Shown here: piece by piece, positions 28,759 to 37,937 of the stretch | Position numbering within the stretch: the stretch's first letter is position 1 | How the letters are laid out: each line of letters begins with the position of its first letter | NCBI RefSeq assembly: GCF_030812775.1 | Contig: NZ_JAUSTI010000001.1 | Location: 372,001-436,000 of the forward strand | Direction: 5' to 3' | DNA: 64,000 nucleotides | DNA from: Paenibacillus tundrae | GTDB lineage: Bacteria > Bacillota > Bacilli > Paenibacillales > Paenibacillaceae | The notes under the pieces: generated by a model | Databases searched by the model: none | Seen by the model: the letters and a program-made list of their open reading frames with translations, nothing else | What the model was told of the DNA's origin: nothing | Translations under genes and position numbers: made by a program

Positions 28759-29637
28759 ATGGGGTGGCTGAGCAACTGGCTCCAGGAATTAATCATGATC
28801 GTTTTGCTCGCAACGTTTGTGGATATGTTACTGCCCAATCGCTCGATGGAGCGTTACGTCAAGCTTGTGCTGAGCCTCCTTATCCTGCTTACCCTCCTAT
28901 CACCTATAACTAAATTGCTTAAGAGTGATCCAGTTGCTGAACTCAAACGGGCAATGACGGTTATGGAATCTCCATCAGAGGGGAATGCCACCTTGGAGCA
29001 GATATTGGCACAGGGGAAACGTCTTCAAATGAATGAACAGGAACAATCCTTAACGTGGACTGCGAAGGAACTAGCCAAAGTGATGAAAGGCCAGATTGAA
29101 CAAAGTACGGGGGAACGTGTTCAGTCTGTGGAGGTGAAGCTCCTGATGGATAAGGTTCAACCGGAATCCGAAGTCGCCTCTTCAGTACATTTACCAGTGA
29201 TCCAACGTGTTATGGTCGAAATGAGCGGTCAGCCAGAGGGAATAGGGAGTAACGCTGAACGTAACGAAGGCGAAGTGGACAGTGCTTCTATGTTCGAACA
29301 AGACGAAGCTCAGGCAACAGGTGAATCCTCATTCAATCAGGATCCGATTCAAATTGGTACCATTCACGTTCCTTCGGTTCAGATTAAGGTGAGGACAGAT
29401 GAGCAATCTTCCGTAAGCTCCCCTTCAGGGCAGCCAGGTGGTCATGGAAATACGGTAGATGCGGATGCTGAACCGGTTGCCGGTAGTCAGGAAACACTTA
29501 CTCAGCCTCAAGGCGGGGATACAGCTTCATCACGCTCGAAGCATGCCGTACAGATTATAACGCTGTTGACGGAGAATTGGGATATCGATGCGAGCCAAGT
29601 GCAGGTTACAGAACAAAAGAACGCGCAGGCGTTATAA
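28759..29637 (+). CDS. spoIIIAF: stage III sporulation protein AF (extended)
   Basis: Membrane-anchored ring-building-motif protein of the SpoIIIA channel. Two helices near the N-terminus (MIVLLATFVDMLLP, LVLSLLILLTLLSP) are followed by the soluble domain. At 292 residues it is considerably longer than B. subtilis SpoIIIAF (about 206); the extra length is a polar, Gly/Ser/Gln/Glu-rich stretch roughly between residues 165 and 260, splitting the conserved C-terminal part (IITLLTENWDIDASQV). The ATG at 28759 with AAAGGAG is chosen, since the longer frame runs through spoIIIAE. Confidence 0.92.
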   Translation: MGWLSNWLQELIMIVLLATFVDMLLPNRSMERYVKLVLSLLILLTLLSPITKLLKSDPVAELKRAMTVMESPSEGNATLEQILAQGKRLQMNEQEQSLTWTAKELAKVMKGQIEQSTGERVQSVEVKLLMDKVQPESEVASSVHLPVIQRVMVEMSGQPEGIGSNAERNEGEVDSASMFEQDEAQATGESSFNQDPIQIGTIHVPSVQIKVRTDEQSSVSSPSGQPGGHGNTVDADAEPVAGSQETLTQPQGGDTASSRSKHAVQIITLLTENWDIDASQVQVTEQKNAQAL

Positions 29638-29652
29638 GAAGGAGGGTGTGCG

Positions 29653-30291
29653 GTGAGAAAGTGGCTTAAAAAAATCGAAGTGTGGCTGGGCGGCGGAGAA
29701 GATGGAGGTCGACGAAGTCAAACATTCCGATGGCTCATTATTTTGGGGTTAATCGGCGTTGGCATCATGCTGTTCAATTCATTTGTTAACGTCAAACAGA
29801 TGGATACGGAAAATATCGGCCGGGAACCGCCTGATCCAGCGACATCCATGGCGACGATGCAAAATGACTTGACTGATCCGAACCCATTTCAGGCGATTGA
29901 GATGGCGTTTGAGGACAAGATCAAGAGTGTGTTGGAGAACATCGTTGGTGTAGGAACGGTCGATGTGATGGTTACCGTGGATTCAACAGAGGAGTTAGTG
30001 GTTCAGCGCAATGTGAAAGACTCGCAGCAGCTAACGGAAGAGACGGATGCCAATGGGGGCAAGAGACACATGACCCAATACACCAGGGATGGTGAGATCA
30101 TTACTTATGAAATTTCAGGGGATCAGACACCAATTGTGACCAAAAAACTGAAACCACAAATTCGTGGAGTGCTTGTTGTAGCCAAAGGCGCAGAGAACAA
30201 AGTAGTGAAGGATCTCATTACCGATGCTGTGGAAAAAGGCTTGAATGTGGCCGCTTATCGAATCTCGGTTGTACCGCGCAAGCAGGATTAG
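29653..30291 (+). CDS. spoIIIAG: stage III sporulation protein AG
   Basis: Ring-forming protein of the mother cell-forespore channel; in B. subtilis it assembles a large ring in the intermembrane space. One helix (about residues 24-43) is followed by a ring-building domain with VGTVDVMVTVDSTEE and RGVLVVAKGAENKVVKDLIT. 212 residues, GTG start with AAGGAGGGTG upstream. Confidence 0.95.
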   Translation: MRKWLKKIEVWLGGGEDGGRRSQTFRWLIILGLIGVGIMLFNSFVNVKQMDTENIGREPPDPATSMATMQNDLTDPNPFQAIEMAFEDKIKSVLENIVGVGTVDVMVTVDSTEELVVQRNVKDSQQLTEETDANGGKRHMTQYTRDGEIITYEISGDQTPIVTKKLKPQIRGVLVVAKGAENKVVKDLITDAVEKGLNVAAYRISVVPRKQD

Positions 30292-30359
30292 CCTGGATCA
30301 ATGATCCAAGGGCAAAAGATGTAATTCAAGATTGAAGCTAATTCGAGGAGGAAGTATTA

Positions 30360-31196
30360 ATGAATAACAAACGCCAAACGGTATGGCTTGTGTCTATGCT
30401 CAGTCTGATGGTTATTTTGTCTGCATATTACCTCTTTACAGAAGACTCGGGTCCCGTGAATCCACCTGTTGCGGATAGCCAGCAAGTAGATGGAATGAAG
30501 CAAGATGAGGCCACAGAGACAGCAGGTATTCTGGATCCAACAGAAGGTTTGGTTGTGAACGAAGTTGTTACTGGCGGAGAAGTGGAAGAAACGGATGCGA
30601 GTACGGGAACAGAAGGAACGACAGCCGAATCGACTGATCCAGCTGCTGTTGAAGGTAAGGAAACGGCAGAACCAGGCAAAACCCCAGCTGCTGAATCGAA
30701 TGAGGGCAAGAGTGAGGCTGGCAAGGAATCAGACAAAGGAACAACAACTAGCCCTGAGGCAAGTGGAGCTGCAGAGGAGAATGCAACTAAAACCGATGAG
30801 GAGGTTCTGAAAGAGATGGAAGAACAGAACACAGCGGTGTCCGCAAGCAGTCAATTCCAAAACTATCAATGGCAGAGAGAGGAAAGCAACAATCGCAAAT
30901 ATGAGGAACTCATGACCGTGGCTGGGGATCTTAGCAAAACGCCAGAAGAGAACGCTAAAGCTACGGAGCAGATCCGTGAGCTTGAAGAGAGAACAGCTAA
31001 GATTAACGGGATTGAAGAGACGCTCTCCCAGCAATTTTCCAATGCGATTATCGAAGAAAACGAAGATAAGTATAAAGTCGTAGTGCTTAGTGACAAACTG
31101 GATGTAAAACAAGCGGTTTCCATTGTGGATTTGGTGATGAAGGAACTGGCTGTCGCACAGAATAAAATCAGTGTTCAATACGTGACAGAACAGTAA
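30360..31196 (+). CDS. spoIIIAH: stage III sporulation protein AH (extended linker)
   Basis: Mother-cell membrane protein whose extracellular ring domain binds SpoIIQ from the forespore. One N-terminal helix (VWLVSMLSLMVILSAYYLF), then a long acidic Glu/Thr/Ala/Lys-rich linker (about residues 35-160) of low complexity, then the conserved YscJ/FliF-like domain (about 165-278; KYKVVVLSDKLDVKQAVSIV). At 278 residues it exceeds the 218 of B. subtilis, all in the linker. ATG with GAGGAGG upstream. Last gene of the operon, followed by a terminator. Confidence 0.94.
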   Translation: MNNKRQTVWLVSMLSLMVILSAYYLFTEDSGPVNPPVADSQQVDGMKQDEATETAGILDPTEGLVVNEVVTGGEVEETDASTGTEGTTAESTDPAAVEGKETAEPGKTPAAESNEGKSEAGKESDKGTTTSPEASGAAEENATKTDEEVLKEMEEQNTAVSASSQFQNYQWQREESNNRKYEELMTVAGDLSKTPEENAKATEQIRELEERTAKINGIEETLSQQFSNAIIEENEDKYKVVVLSDKLDVKQAVSIVDLVMKELAVAQNKISVQYVTEQ

Positions 31197-31215
31197 GGAA
31201 AGGGCTTGGATGGAG

Positions 31216-31255
31216 GCCTGGGAGCTTGTTAAACTCCCGGGCTCTTTCCATTTTT
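31216..31255 (+). terminator. terminator of the spoIIIA operon
   Basis: GCCTGGGAG pairs with CTCCCGGGC over a 9-base loop; a T-rich stretch (TCTTTCCATTTTT) follows. Confidence 0.75.
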
Positions 31256-31272
31256 AATGATTATGATATAAT
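31244..31272 (+). promoter_or_regulatory. promoter of accBC
   Basis: TATAAT (31267-31272) has TTTCCA 17 bases upstream (31244-31249); the -10 is perfect and the -35 moderate. It lies in the tail of the spoIIIA terminator, giving accBC its own vegetative transcription. Confidence 0.55.
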
Positions 31273-31328
31273 ACATAAAGCCATATGACCGTCTAAGTGA
31301 GACTGGCATGATGCCGAAGGAGTGAATA

Positions 31329-31799
31329 ATGCTAATGTTTAAATTGAGCGAGATCAAAGAACTGATTAAACTGGTAGATGAAAGTTCCGTTCAGGAGTTG
31401 GAAATTGAAAATGAGGGATCACGTCTCTCTATACGCAAACCAGGTAAAACGGAATATGTTCAAACAACTGCTGTGCAACCTCAAGTTGTTGCTGCTCCAC
31501 AGGTTCAACCTGCTGCAGTGGTCACTGAAACTGCACCACAAGCCGATACTACAAGCCATTTACATAAAATCGTATCTCCGATGGTAGGTACTTTTTACAG
31601 AGCTTCTTCTCCGGAAGCAGGTCCTTTTGTAAGCGTTGGTGATAAAGTTGCCGAAAAAACAACGGTTTGTATCATCGAAGCGATGAAGCTGATGAACGAG
31701 CTTGATGCTGATATCAAGGGAGAAATCGTTGAAGTGTTGGTTGAGAATGGACAGCTTGTTGAATACGGACAACCTCTGTTCTTGGTTAAACCGGAATAA
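31329..31799 (+). CDS. accB: biotin carboxyl carrier protein of acetyl-CoA carboxylase
   Basis: Carries biotin between biotin carboxylase and carboxyltransferase in malonyl-CoA synthesis. The C-terminal biotinyl domain (about residues 80-156) has the EAMKLMNE signature with the biotinylated Lys; an Ala/Pro/Gln-rich linker joins it to the N-terminal helix region. 156 residues, as usual. The ATG at 31329 follows GAAGGAG; a second ATG two codons later is also possible. accC follows after 55 bases. Confidence 0.97.
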   Translation: MLMFKLSEIKELIKLVDESSVQELEIENEGSRLSIRKPGKTEYVQTTAVQPQVVAAPQVQPAAVVTETAPQADTTSHLHKIVSPMVGTFYRASSPEAGPFVSVGDKVAEKTTVCIIEAMKLMNELDADIKGEIVEVLVENGQLVEYGQPLFLVKPE

Positions 31800-31854
31800 C
31801 GTTTATTGCCCGAGATTGGCAACCGCATGAGCTTCGAAGGAGGACAATAACGAA

Positions 31855-33198
31855 ATGAAATTTCAAAAAATACTGATTGCAAACCGTGGCGAGATTGCGG
31901 TTCGTATTATTCGTGCGTGCCGTGAGCTCGGTATTTCGACGGTAGCCGTTTATTCGGAAGCAGATAAAGATTCACTGCATGTACGTCTAGCGGATGAGGC
32001 ATATTGTATCGGCCCGACGTTGTCTAAGGACAGCTATTTGAATTTTACTAACATTATGAGTGTAGCTACGCTTACCGAGTGTGATGCCGTTCATCCGGGA
32101 TATGGATTCTTGGCGGAGAACGCTGACTTTGCAGAAATTTGCGAGTCTTGCAATATTACATTTATCGGCCCATCTCCAGAAGCCATTACCAAAATGGGAG
32201 ATAAGGCAGTTGCGAAGCAAACGATGAAGGACGCGGGAGTTCCGGTTATCCCTGGATCTGACGGACTTGTCGAAAGCATCGAGGAAGCGGTGATGCTCAG
32301 CCGTGATATCGGGTACCCAGTCATTATCAAAGCTACCGCAGGTGGCGGAGGTAAAGGGATTCGTATCGCTGAGGATGAAGAGTCACTTGTAAAACAAATT
32401 ACCGCAGCTCAGCAGGAAGCACAGAAAGCGTTTGGTAATGCAGGCGTATATCTCGAAAAATTCTTGACGGGTATGAAACACGTTGAAATCCAAATTATTG
32501 CTGACAAACATGGCAATGCAGCACACCTTGGTGAGCGTGATTGTTCCGTTCAACGTCGTCGTCAGAAACTGGTCGAAGAGGCGCCTTGTCCTGTTCTGAA
32601 TGAAGAAGTGCGTACGCTGATGGGAGATGCTGCAGTGCGCGCTGCGCTTGCAGTAAATTACTCTGGCGCGGGCACGCTGGAATTCCTGCTCAGCCCGAAC
32701 GGTGAATTCTATTTCATGGAAATGAATACACGTATTCAAGTAGAGCATCCCGTAACAGAAATGGTTACTGGCGTCGATCTGATCCGGGAGATGATCTCGG
32801 TCGCAGAAGGTAATCCACTTTCATTCCGTCAGGAAGATGTAGTGATCAATGGTTGGTCTATCGAATGCCGGATTAATGCCGAAGATCCTGATCGTAATTT
32901 CATGCCTGCACCAGGCAAGATTGGATTTTATCTGGCACCAGGCGGTCCTGGTGTGCGTGTGGATAGCGCTGCTTACCCAGGCTATACCATCTCTCCGTTC
33001 TACGACTCCATGATCGCAAAATTGATCGTGTGGGGTGCAAACCGGGAAGAAGCTATTGCCAAAATGAAACGTGCGCTCGGGGAGTTTGCAATCGAAGGGA
33101 TTTCCACGACGATCTCGTTCCATCAAAAATTGCTGGAGCACCCAACGTTCATTCGTGGTGACTTTGATATTAAATTCCTTGAGGAAAACGAGATTTAA
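31855..33198 (+). CDS. accC: biotin carboxylase subunit of acetyl-CoA carboxylase
   Basis: ATP-grasp enzyme that carboxylates biotin on AccB. The N-terminal domain begins [17 protein letters not shown]; the glycine-rich ATP loop is [12 protein letters not shown] near residue 160, and the active site segment [13 protein letters not shown] lies near 290. Length 447 matches the family. RBS AAGGAGGA precedes the ATG. The downstream gap contains a hairpin and then a structured leader before yqhY. Confidence 0.97.
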   Translation: MKFQKILIANRGEIAVRIIRACRELGISTVAVYSEADKDSLHVRLADEAYCIGPTLSKDSYLNFTNIMSVATLTECDAVHPGYGFLAENADFAEICESCNITFIGPSPEAITKMGDKAVAKQTMKDAGVPVIPGSDGLVESIEEAVMLSRDIGYPVIIKATAGGGGKGIRIAEDEESLVKQITAAQQEAQKAFGNAGVYLEKFLTGMKHVEIQIIADKHGNAAHLGERDCSVQRRRQKLVEEAPCPVLNEEVRTLMGDAAVRAALAVNYSGAGTLEFLLSPNGEFYFMEMNTRIQVEHPVTEMVTGVDLIREMISVAEGNPLSFRQEDVVINGWSIECRINAEDPDRNFMPAPGKIGFYLAPGGPGVRVDSAAYPGYTISPFYDSMIAKLIVWGANREEAIAKMKRALGEFAIEGISTTISFHQKLLEHPTFIRGDFDIKFLEENEI

Positions 33199-33205
33199 TA
33201 TGCAT

Positions 33206-33237
33206 ATTGGGCTTGTTTGTCATAATGTAGCCCAAAT
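33206..33237 (+). terminator. hairpin after accC
   Basis: ATTGGGCT pairs with AGCCCAAAT around a 15-base loop. There is no strong T-run, so it may be a weak terminator or processing signal. Confidence 0.45.
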
Positions 33238-33259
33238 GATATAGTATTTAATAATAAGA

Positions 33260-33369
33260 GCGCATGTCTCCTGTAAAGGATAAGCCCGCTTTGCGGAGAT
33301 AAAATGCAGGAGTTCCGGTAAAGCCGGATCGGAACGGTATCTGACGGTCGTAGACCTTGGTACCTGCGC
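33260..33369 (+). ncRNA. candidate structured leader RNA upstream of yqhY
   Basis: The gap between accC and yqhY can fold by eye into a junction: closing stem GCGCA (33260-33264) with TGCGC (33365-33369) encloses three hairpins. These are CTCCTG/CAGGAG (33268-33273/33307-33312, with inner CCGC-TTT-GCGG), GTTCCG/CGGAAC (33312-33335 region) and GGTA...GGTC-GTA-GACC...TACC (about 33335-33364). It does not match a riboswitch class I know. Promoter, ligand and conservation are unknown; this is an inference from base pairing only. Confidence 0.45.
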
Positions 33370-33418
33370 CCTCACGGATTGCCGCAAACTTATCTCGCGA
33401 AAGGTGTGTTAAACAGTT

Positions 33419-33829
33419 ATGAGTACATTACCGACAGAATTTGAACGAACGGATATCGGTGAAATCCAGATCGCACCTGAAGTCATTGAAGTCATTGCTG
33501 GACTGGCTACAGTCGAAGTAAAAGGAGTAGCTGGCATGAGCGGCGGATTTGCAGGCGGATTTGCTGAATTGCTCGGTCGCAAAAACCTTTCCAAAGGTGT
33601 AAAAGTCGAAGTAGGACAGCGCGAAGCTGCTGTAGATGTTTCCGTTATTATTGAGTACGGATACCGCCTTCCACAGGTGGCTACTGAAATTCAGCAAAAC
33701 GTGAAACGTTCTATTGAGAATATGACAGGACTGAATGTAAACGAAGTTAATGTTCATATTCACGACGTTCAATTCAAGAATGCTGAGAAAGTGGAAGAAA
33801 TTGACGTGAACACACAACGCGTCAAATAA
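33419..33829 (+). CDS. yqhY: Asp23/Gls24 family protein YqhY
   Basis: Small alkaline-shock (DUF322) protein of 136 residues. The family pattern is clear: GEIQIAPEVIEVIAGLATVEVKGVAGM at the N-terminus, VDVSVIIEYGYRLPQVATEIQ, and GLNVNEVNVHIHDVQF at the C-terminus. In B. subtilis YqhY is clustered with accBC and influences acetyl-CoA carboxylase activity. Here it is followed by amaP and a DUF2273 protein, a trio resembling the membrane-anchored Asp23 module of staphylococci. Confidence 0.93.
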   Translation: MSTLPTEFERTDIGEIQIAPEVIEVIAGLATVEVKGVAGMSGGFAGGFAELLGRKNLSKGVKVEVGQREAAVDVSVIIEYGYRLPQVATEIQQNVKRSIENMTGLNVNEVNVHIHDVQFKNAEKVEEIDVNTQRVK

Positions 33830-33842
33830 CAAAGGGCAGATT

Positions 33843-33864
33843 CCCCCGGCATAACTGCCGGGGG
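33843..33864 (+). terminator. strong hairpin after yqhY without a T-run
   Basis: CCCCCGGCA and TGCCGGGGG form a perfect 9-base stem over a TAAC loop, followed by GTTATCC rather than T residues. It may attenuate or stabilise the mRNA between yqhY and amaP. Confidence 0.5.
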
Positions 33865-33967
33865 TTATCCCGTCTTGGACAAGTCTTGAATTCATCTGAA
33901 GTTTGGCTGACGATGGAGCATGCGAAACAGATGTCAATGTTAGTGAGCAAGGGAGGCTGTGCAGTTC

Positions 33968-34507
33968 GTGGCGAAAATACTGGATCGGCTTCTGTTGTTT
34001 ATATACAGCATAAGCGTTGGAGCAATATCGGCAGCAGTTATTCTTCTAGTTAGTGGAGTGCTGCCTTACGAATTGAATTACCAGCAGGAACAGAACGTCA
34101 TTGTTGCAGCCGTTGTTGCAGCAGCGATTTTGTTTATCCTGAGTTTACGTTTCTTCTATATCTCGGTTCGGCGTGAACGTGCTTCATTGCCATCTGTAGA
34201 TCAGCGTACAGAATACGGTGATGTGCAGATCTCAATGGAGACGATTGAGAATCTCTGTTTGAAGGCGACTTCGCGTTTTCGTGGGGTTCGTGATGTAAAA
34301 GCACGAATTCGCGTGGTGGAGTCCGGGTTGGAGATTATGATTCGTGCAGTAGTGGACGGGGAAAGCCCGATCCCTGCACTGACTTCCGATCTACAAAAGG
34401 CAATACATGATCATGTACAGGAGATTACGGGTATCCCCGTTTCCTTTGTTACAGTATATATTGCCAATGTTACCCAGTCGCCTAACTACAAGAGTCGAGT
34501 GGAATGA
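33968..34507 (+). CDS. amaP: alkaline shock membrane anchor protein AmaP
   Basis: Membrane protein with two N-terminal helices (about residues 8-28 and 45-65) and a cytoplasmic Asp23-like domain (SMETIENLCLKATSRFRGVRDV, then ITGIPVSFVTVYIANV). In Staphylococcus AmaP tethers Asp23 to the membrane; here the partner is presumably YqhY. The frame opens at GTG 33959, but GGGAGG (33951-33956) is too near, so GTG at 33968 is preferred (179 residues). Confidence 0.85.
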   Translation: MAKILDRLLLFIYSISVGAISAAVILLVSGVLPYELNYQQEQNVIVAAVVAAAILFILSLRFFYISVRRERASLPSVDQRTEYGDVQISMETIENLCLKATSRFRGVRDVKARIRVVESGLEIMIRAVVDGESPIPALTSDLQKAIHDHVQEITGIPVSFVTVYIANVTQSPNYKSRVE

Positions 34508-34521
34508 GGTGAGTTTCACTG

Positions 34522-34755
34522 ATGCTGTGGAGAGAGATATGGGATAGTCACAGAGGCCGAGTATTAGGTATTGCCTTTGGTATCTTTTTTGGATTCCTTT
34601 ATGTATGGATCGGTTTTTGGGATATGTTGTTCTTTGCACTTTTGGTGTTCATCGGTTATACGTTAGGCAGACGAAGTGATTCGAAGCTTGGCTCTTTCAT
34701 TCCCTGGAGGGAATGGGGACAATGGCTGGGAGATCGCTGGCGTATGTTTAAGTAA
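34522..34755 (+). CDS. DUF2273 small membrane protein
   Basis: A 77-residue protein with two hydrophobic helices (VLGIAFGIFFGFLYVWIGF and MLFFALLVFIGYTLG) joined by a short turn, then a Trp-rich amphipathic tail. This DUF2273 type is found beside amaP/asp23 genes in many Bacillota; function unknown. Starts 14 bases after amaP with GAGGTGAG upstream. Confidence 0.85.
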   Translation: MLWREIWDSHRGRVLGIAFGIFFGFLYVWIGFWDMLFFALLVFIGYTLGRRSDSKLGSFIPWREWGQWLGDRWRMFK

Positions 34756-34767
34756 GACCATCTGAGC

Positions 34768-34846
34768 CCTGCAATAGGTTTCTTCCGAAAATAGAGCTTA
34801 GTTTAATATGCCCGTTTTTTGGAGGAAACCTACTGCAGGTTTTTTT
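34768..34846 (+). terminator. long-stem terminator before nusB
   Basis: CCTGCAATAGGTTTCTTCC (34768-34786) pairs with GGAGGAAACCTACTGCAGG (34821-34839) over a 34-base loop, followed by seven T. Only two positions are G-T pairs. It separates yqhY-amaP from nusB. Confidence 0.82.
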
Positions 34847-34973
34847 GTGAAAAGAGTTAACACTAATTAGACATCAAGGGCATTTTGTATCTGTTCGTGG
34901 ATGATGGGATGCCCTGAATGATTATAAAATAAGCAGGATGACGCTTAAGAGTAAGCGTTGCAGGAGGCAGGAC

Positions 34974-35426
34974 ATGAAAAGACGTTTAGCAAGGGAAATT
35001 GCAGTACAAAGTCTGTATCAAATGGAAATGAACGAGGTGAGCGCGGCTGAAGCGGTTAATATGTTGATTAACGAGGCGGCTGAAGAAAACGAAGCGGATG
35101 TTGTCATTCGTGATGCAGATATCATGCGTACCTATGTTACAGATATTGTGAAAGAAACATGGAACCACAAAGAAGCTATCGATGGATTGCTTGTGGATTA
35201 CCTCAAAGGCTGGCAGATTAGTCGTCTGTCCCGTGTAGATCGCCAGATTTTACGTCTAGCTACATTTGAGATGGTCTTTCGTGAAGATGTTCCAGCGAAA
35301 GTTGCAGTCAATGAAGCGATTGAGCTATCAAAACACTTTGGTACGGATGAATCCGGTAAGTTTGTCAACGGTGTGTTAGGCCGTATGATTCAAGAAGTTA
35401 ACACGCTCAAGGAAAAATTGTCTTAA
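34974..35426 (+). CDS. nusB: transcription antitermination factor NusB
   Basis: All-helical RNA-binding protein that with NusE binds boxA and protects rRNA transcription from early termination. The N-terminal KRRLAREIAVQSLYQMEM motif and the C-terminal AVNEAIELSKHFGTDESGKFVNGVLG are diagnostic. The ATG at 34974 has AGGAGGCAG upstream and gives 150 residues; an earlier ATG at 34938 adds residues absent from the family. A hairpin (CATCAAGGGCAT / ATGCCCTGAATG) and a TTATAAAAT -10-like stretch lie in the preceding gap. Confidence 0.96.
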   Translation: MKRRLAREIAVQSLYQMEMNEVSAAEAVNMLINEAAEENEADVVIRDADIMRTYVTDIVKETWNHKEAIDGLLVDYLKGWQISRLSRVDRQILRLATFEMVFREDVPAKVAVNEAIELSKHFGTDESGKFVNGVLGRMIQEVNTLKEKLS

Positions 35427-35471
35427 TTCAAGATTACACACTATATATTCGCATAAGGGAGAGAGAGTACA

Positions 35472-36329
35472 ATGACAGCATCTATTATTAACGGTAAAGA
35501 AGTTTCCCAAGAGATCCGCGCAGGCATAACAGCAGAAGTGAAGCAGCTTAGCGAACAGGGGGTAGTGCCTGGTCTGGCAGTTGTGCTCGTCGGGGAAGAT
35601 CCGGCATCCCAAGTTTATGTGCGTAACAAAGAAAAGGCATGTCACGACCTTGGCTTCTACTCAGAAGTACATCGTTTAGATAAAAGTACCTCACAAGAGG
35701 ATCTGCTAGCACTTGTGGACAAGCTGAATAATCAGGACAACATCAACGGAATTTTGGTTCAACTGCCTCTGCCGAAGCACATTGAAGAGAAAGCAGTTAT
35801 TGATGCGATTTCTGTTGAAAAGGACGTGGATGGATTTCATCCTGTTAACGTAGGAAACCTTGTGATCGGTGATGATAGCTTGTTGCCATGTACCCCTGCT
35901 GGTGTAATCGAATTGATTAAACGTACAGGTCTTGAAATGTCAGGTAAACATGCTGTTGTTATTGGACGGAGTAATATCGTGGGCAAACCGGTATCACTGC
36001 TTCTTCAACGGGAGAACGCTACTGTGACCATGTGTCATTCCCGTACAGCGAATATGAAAGAAATTACGCGCCAGGCAGATATTCTGGTGGTAGCTATCGG
36101 ACGAGCTAATTTTGTAGATGCCGATTATGTGAAGCCGGGTGCAGTTGTTATTGATGTGGGAATGAACCGCTTGGATAATGGTAAATTGGCTGGTGACGTT
36201 GATTTTGAAAGTGTAAAAACTGTATCGGGCCCAATTACTCCAGTTCCAGGCGGCGTAGGTCCTATGACAATTACGATGTTGATGCAAAATACATTGATCG
36301 CAGCCAAGCGTGCGCACGGATTGGCATAG
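35472..36329 (+). CDS. folD: bifunctional methylenetetrahydrofolate dehydrogenase/cyclohydrolase
   Basis: Interconverts 5,10-methylene-, 5,10-methenyl- and 10-formyl-tetrahydrofolate using NADP. Hallmarks: [13 protein letters not shown] with the catalytic Lys, [25 protein letters not shown], the dinucleotide loop [11 protein letters not shown], and the C-terminal [18 protein letters not shown]. 285 residues, as usual. AAGGGAGAGAG precedes the ATG. xseA follows after 8 bases. Confidence 0.97.
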   Translation: MTASIINGKEVSQEIRAGITAEVKQLSEQGVVPGLAVVLVGEDPASQVYVRNKEKACHDLGFYSEVHRLDKSTSQEDLLALVDKLNNQDNINGILVQLPLPKHIEEKAVIDAISVEKDVDGFHPVNVGNLVIGDDSLLPCTPAGVIELIKRTGLEMSGKHAVVIGRSNIVGKPVSLLLQRENATVTMCHSRTANMKEITRQADILVVAIGRANFVDADYVKPGAVVIDVGMNRLDNGKLAGDVDFESVKTVSGPITPVPGGVGPMTITMLMQNTLIAAKRAHGLA

Positions 36330-36337
36330 GTTAGTCT

Positions 36338-37699
36338 GTGGCAGAGCAGCAGATCTACTCCATTAAAGATCTGAATCGGTACATCCGGATGAAATTGGAG
36401 TCCGATCAGATACTGTCGGACGTTTGGTTACGCGGAGAGATCTCTAACTTCACACATCACTCCAGCGGTCATATGTATTTTACTTTGAAGGATAAGGACA
36501 GTCGCATTAAAGCAATTATGTTTGCGTCACATAATCAGAGATTACCTTTTTTACCCAAAGAGGGTGCAAGGGTAATCGCAAGAGGGAACGTATCCGTGTA
36601 TGAGCGGGATGGACAATATCAATTCTACGCCACCCATATGCAACCTGATGGTATCGGAAGTTTATATCTAGCTTATGAGCAGTTGAAGAAAAAGCTCGAA
36701 GAAGAAGGATTATTCTCTCCATCACGCAAAAGGGCGATCCCTCGTTATCCGCACACCATCGGTGTGGTGACCTCTCCAACAGGAGCGGCTGTTCGGGATA
36801 TTTTAACGACGTTACAACGAAGGTATCCTTCTGCCAAAGTGGTTTTGTATCCTGTATTGGTACAAGGAAAAGGAGCAGCGCCTTCGATTGTTAAAGCCAT
36901 TGGCAATCTGAATCGTCTTGGAGAAGCGGATGTCCTCATTGTCGGACGTGGGGGCGGTTCACTCGAAGAATTATGGGCATTTAACGAAGAGATCGTAGCT
37001 AGAGCTATCGTCGCTTCATCAATCCCTGTTATCTCTGCTGTGGGACACGAAACCGACTTTACGATTGCGGACTTTGCGGCTGATTTACGTGCTGCAACAC
37101 CTACGGCTGCGGCAGAGCTTGCTGTACCTAACCGGGCTGAACTGCTTGATCAGATTCAACGGAGACAGCGTCAGCTCCAACAAAGCTTGCGTCAACGAGC
37201 TGTGCATAATCGTGAGCGTCTTGCCAGGCTGCAGCGCTCTCCAGTCCTTGTGCATCCTAGACGGACGCTGTTGCAGCATACAGAACGTTTGGACATGCTT
37301 CATCAACGTCTGCTTCGAACAGTGGACACGAGGCTTAAATGGACGGGGGAGAAGCAGGAACGATTGCTTGCAGCGCTCCAGCGTTTTAATCCTCGTGAAC
37401 AGGTTTCAGTTGCTCAGCGTGAGCATGCAGCTGCCAGACGTCAACTGGAGCTTGCTATGAAGGCGATAACCAGATCCAAGCAACAACACTGGAAAGCTTC
37501 AATTCGGCACCTGGATGCGCTCAGCCCGCTAAAGGTCATGTCTCGTGGGTATAGTCTCGTGTATGACGATCAGGAGCAACGTTTAATTAAATCATTGAAA
37601 GATGTTCAACCAGGTGATTCAATCAAGATTAAATTAACAGACGGGCAGCTGGACTGTCAGGTTTGGGGGATGAAGGAGGACGATGACCATGGCGAATGA
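36338..37699 (+). CDS. xseA: exodeoxyribonuclease VII large subunit
   Basis: Catalytic subunit of ExoVII, which degrades single-stranded DNA into oligonucleotides in repair. An N-terminal OB-fold ([17 protein letters not shown]..., about 1-100) precedes the nuclease core with [39 protein letters not shown] and TPTAAAEL, then a long coiled coil that binds the small subunit. 453 residues. GTG start 8 bases after folD with no strong ribosome site; coupling to folD is likely. It overlaps xseB. Confidence 0.95.
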   Translation: MAEQQIYSIKDLNRYIRMKLESDQILSDVWLRGEISNFTHHSSGHMYFTLKDKDSRIKAIMFASHNQRLPFLPKEGARVIARGNVSVYERDGQYQFYATHMQPDGIGSLYLAYEQLKKKLEEEGLFSPSRKRAIPRYPHTIGVVTSPTGAAVRDILTTLQRRYPSAKVVLYPVLVQGKGAAPSIVKAIGNLNRLGEADVLIVGRGGGSLEELWAFNEEIVARAIVASSIPVISAVGHETDFTIADFAADLRAATPTAAAELAVPNRAELLDQIQRRQRQLQQSLRQRAVHNRERLARLQRSPVLVHPRRTLLQHTERLDMLHQRLLRTVDTRLKWTGEKQERLLAALQRFNPREQVSVAQREHAAARRQLELAMKAITRSKQQHWKASIRHLDALSPLKVMSRGYSLVYDDQEQRLIKSLKDVQPGDSIKIKLTDGQLDCQVWGMKEDDDHGE

Positions 37700-37937
37700 A
37701 CCGGAACTGAATTTTGAAGAAGCGATGGCAGCGTTAGAAGACATCGTAAGTCAGCTGGAGCACGGAGATGTTCCTCTAGAGCAAGCGATTGACTTATTTC
37801 AGCGAGGCATGAAGCTTTCGCAACTTTGTGGCTTAAAGCTGGAGCAAGTGGAACGTAAGATCGAGATGATCGTAGAAGAAGATGGGGAACTTCGTAAGAA
37901 GCCGTTTGCTGATGAGAGTGGTGATGTTAATGAATAA
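37689..37937 (+). CDS. xseB: exodeoxyribonuclease VII small subunit
   Basis: Small helical subunit that binds the coiled coil of XseA. The 82-residue product has [18 protein letters not shown] and [16 protein letters not shown], the family signature. Of the two close ATGs (37683, 37689) the second is 9 bases after AAGGAGG and is preferred. It overlaps the end of xseA and the start of ispA, giving a tightly coupled trio. Confidence 0.94.
   Translation: MANEPELNFEEAMAALEDIVSQLEHGDVPLEQAIDLFQRGMKLSQLCGLKLEQVERKIEMIVEEDGELRKKPFADESGDVNE

Noticed and set aside
30428..30832. 134-codon minus-strand frame opposite spoIIIAH
   Set aside because: It is a shadow produced by the low-complexity linker of SpoIIIAH, Ser/Val-rich and without a ribosome site.
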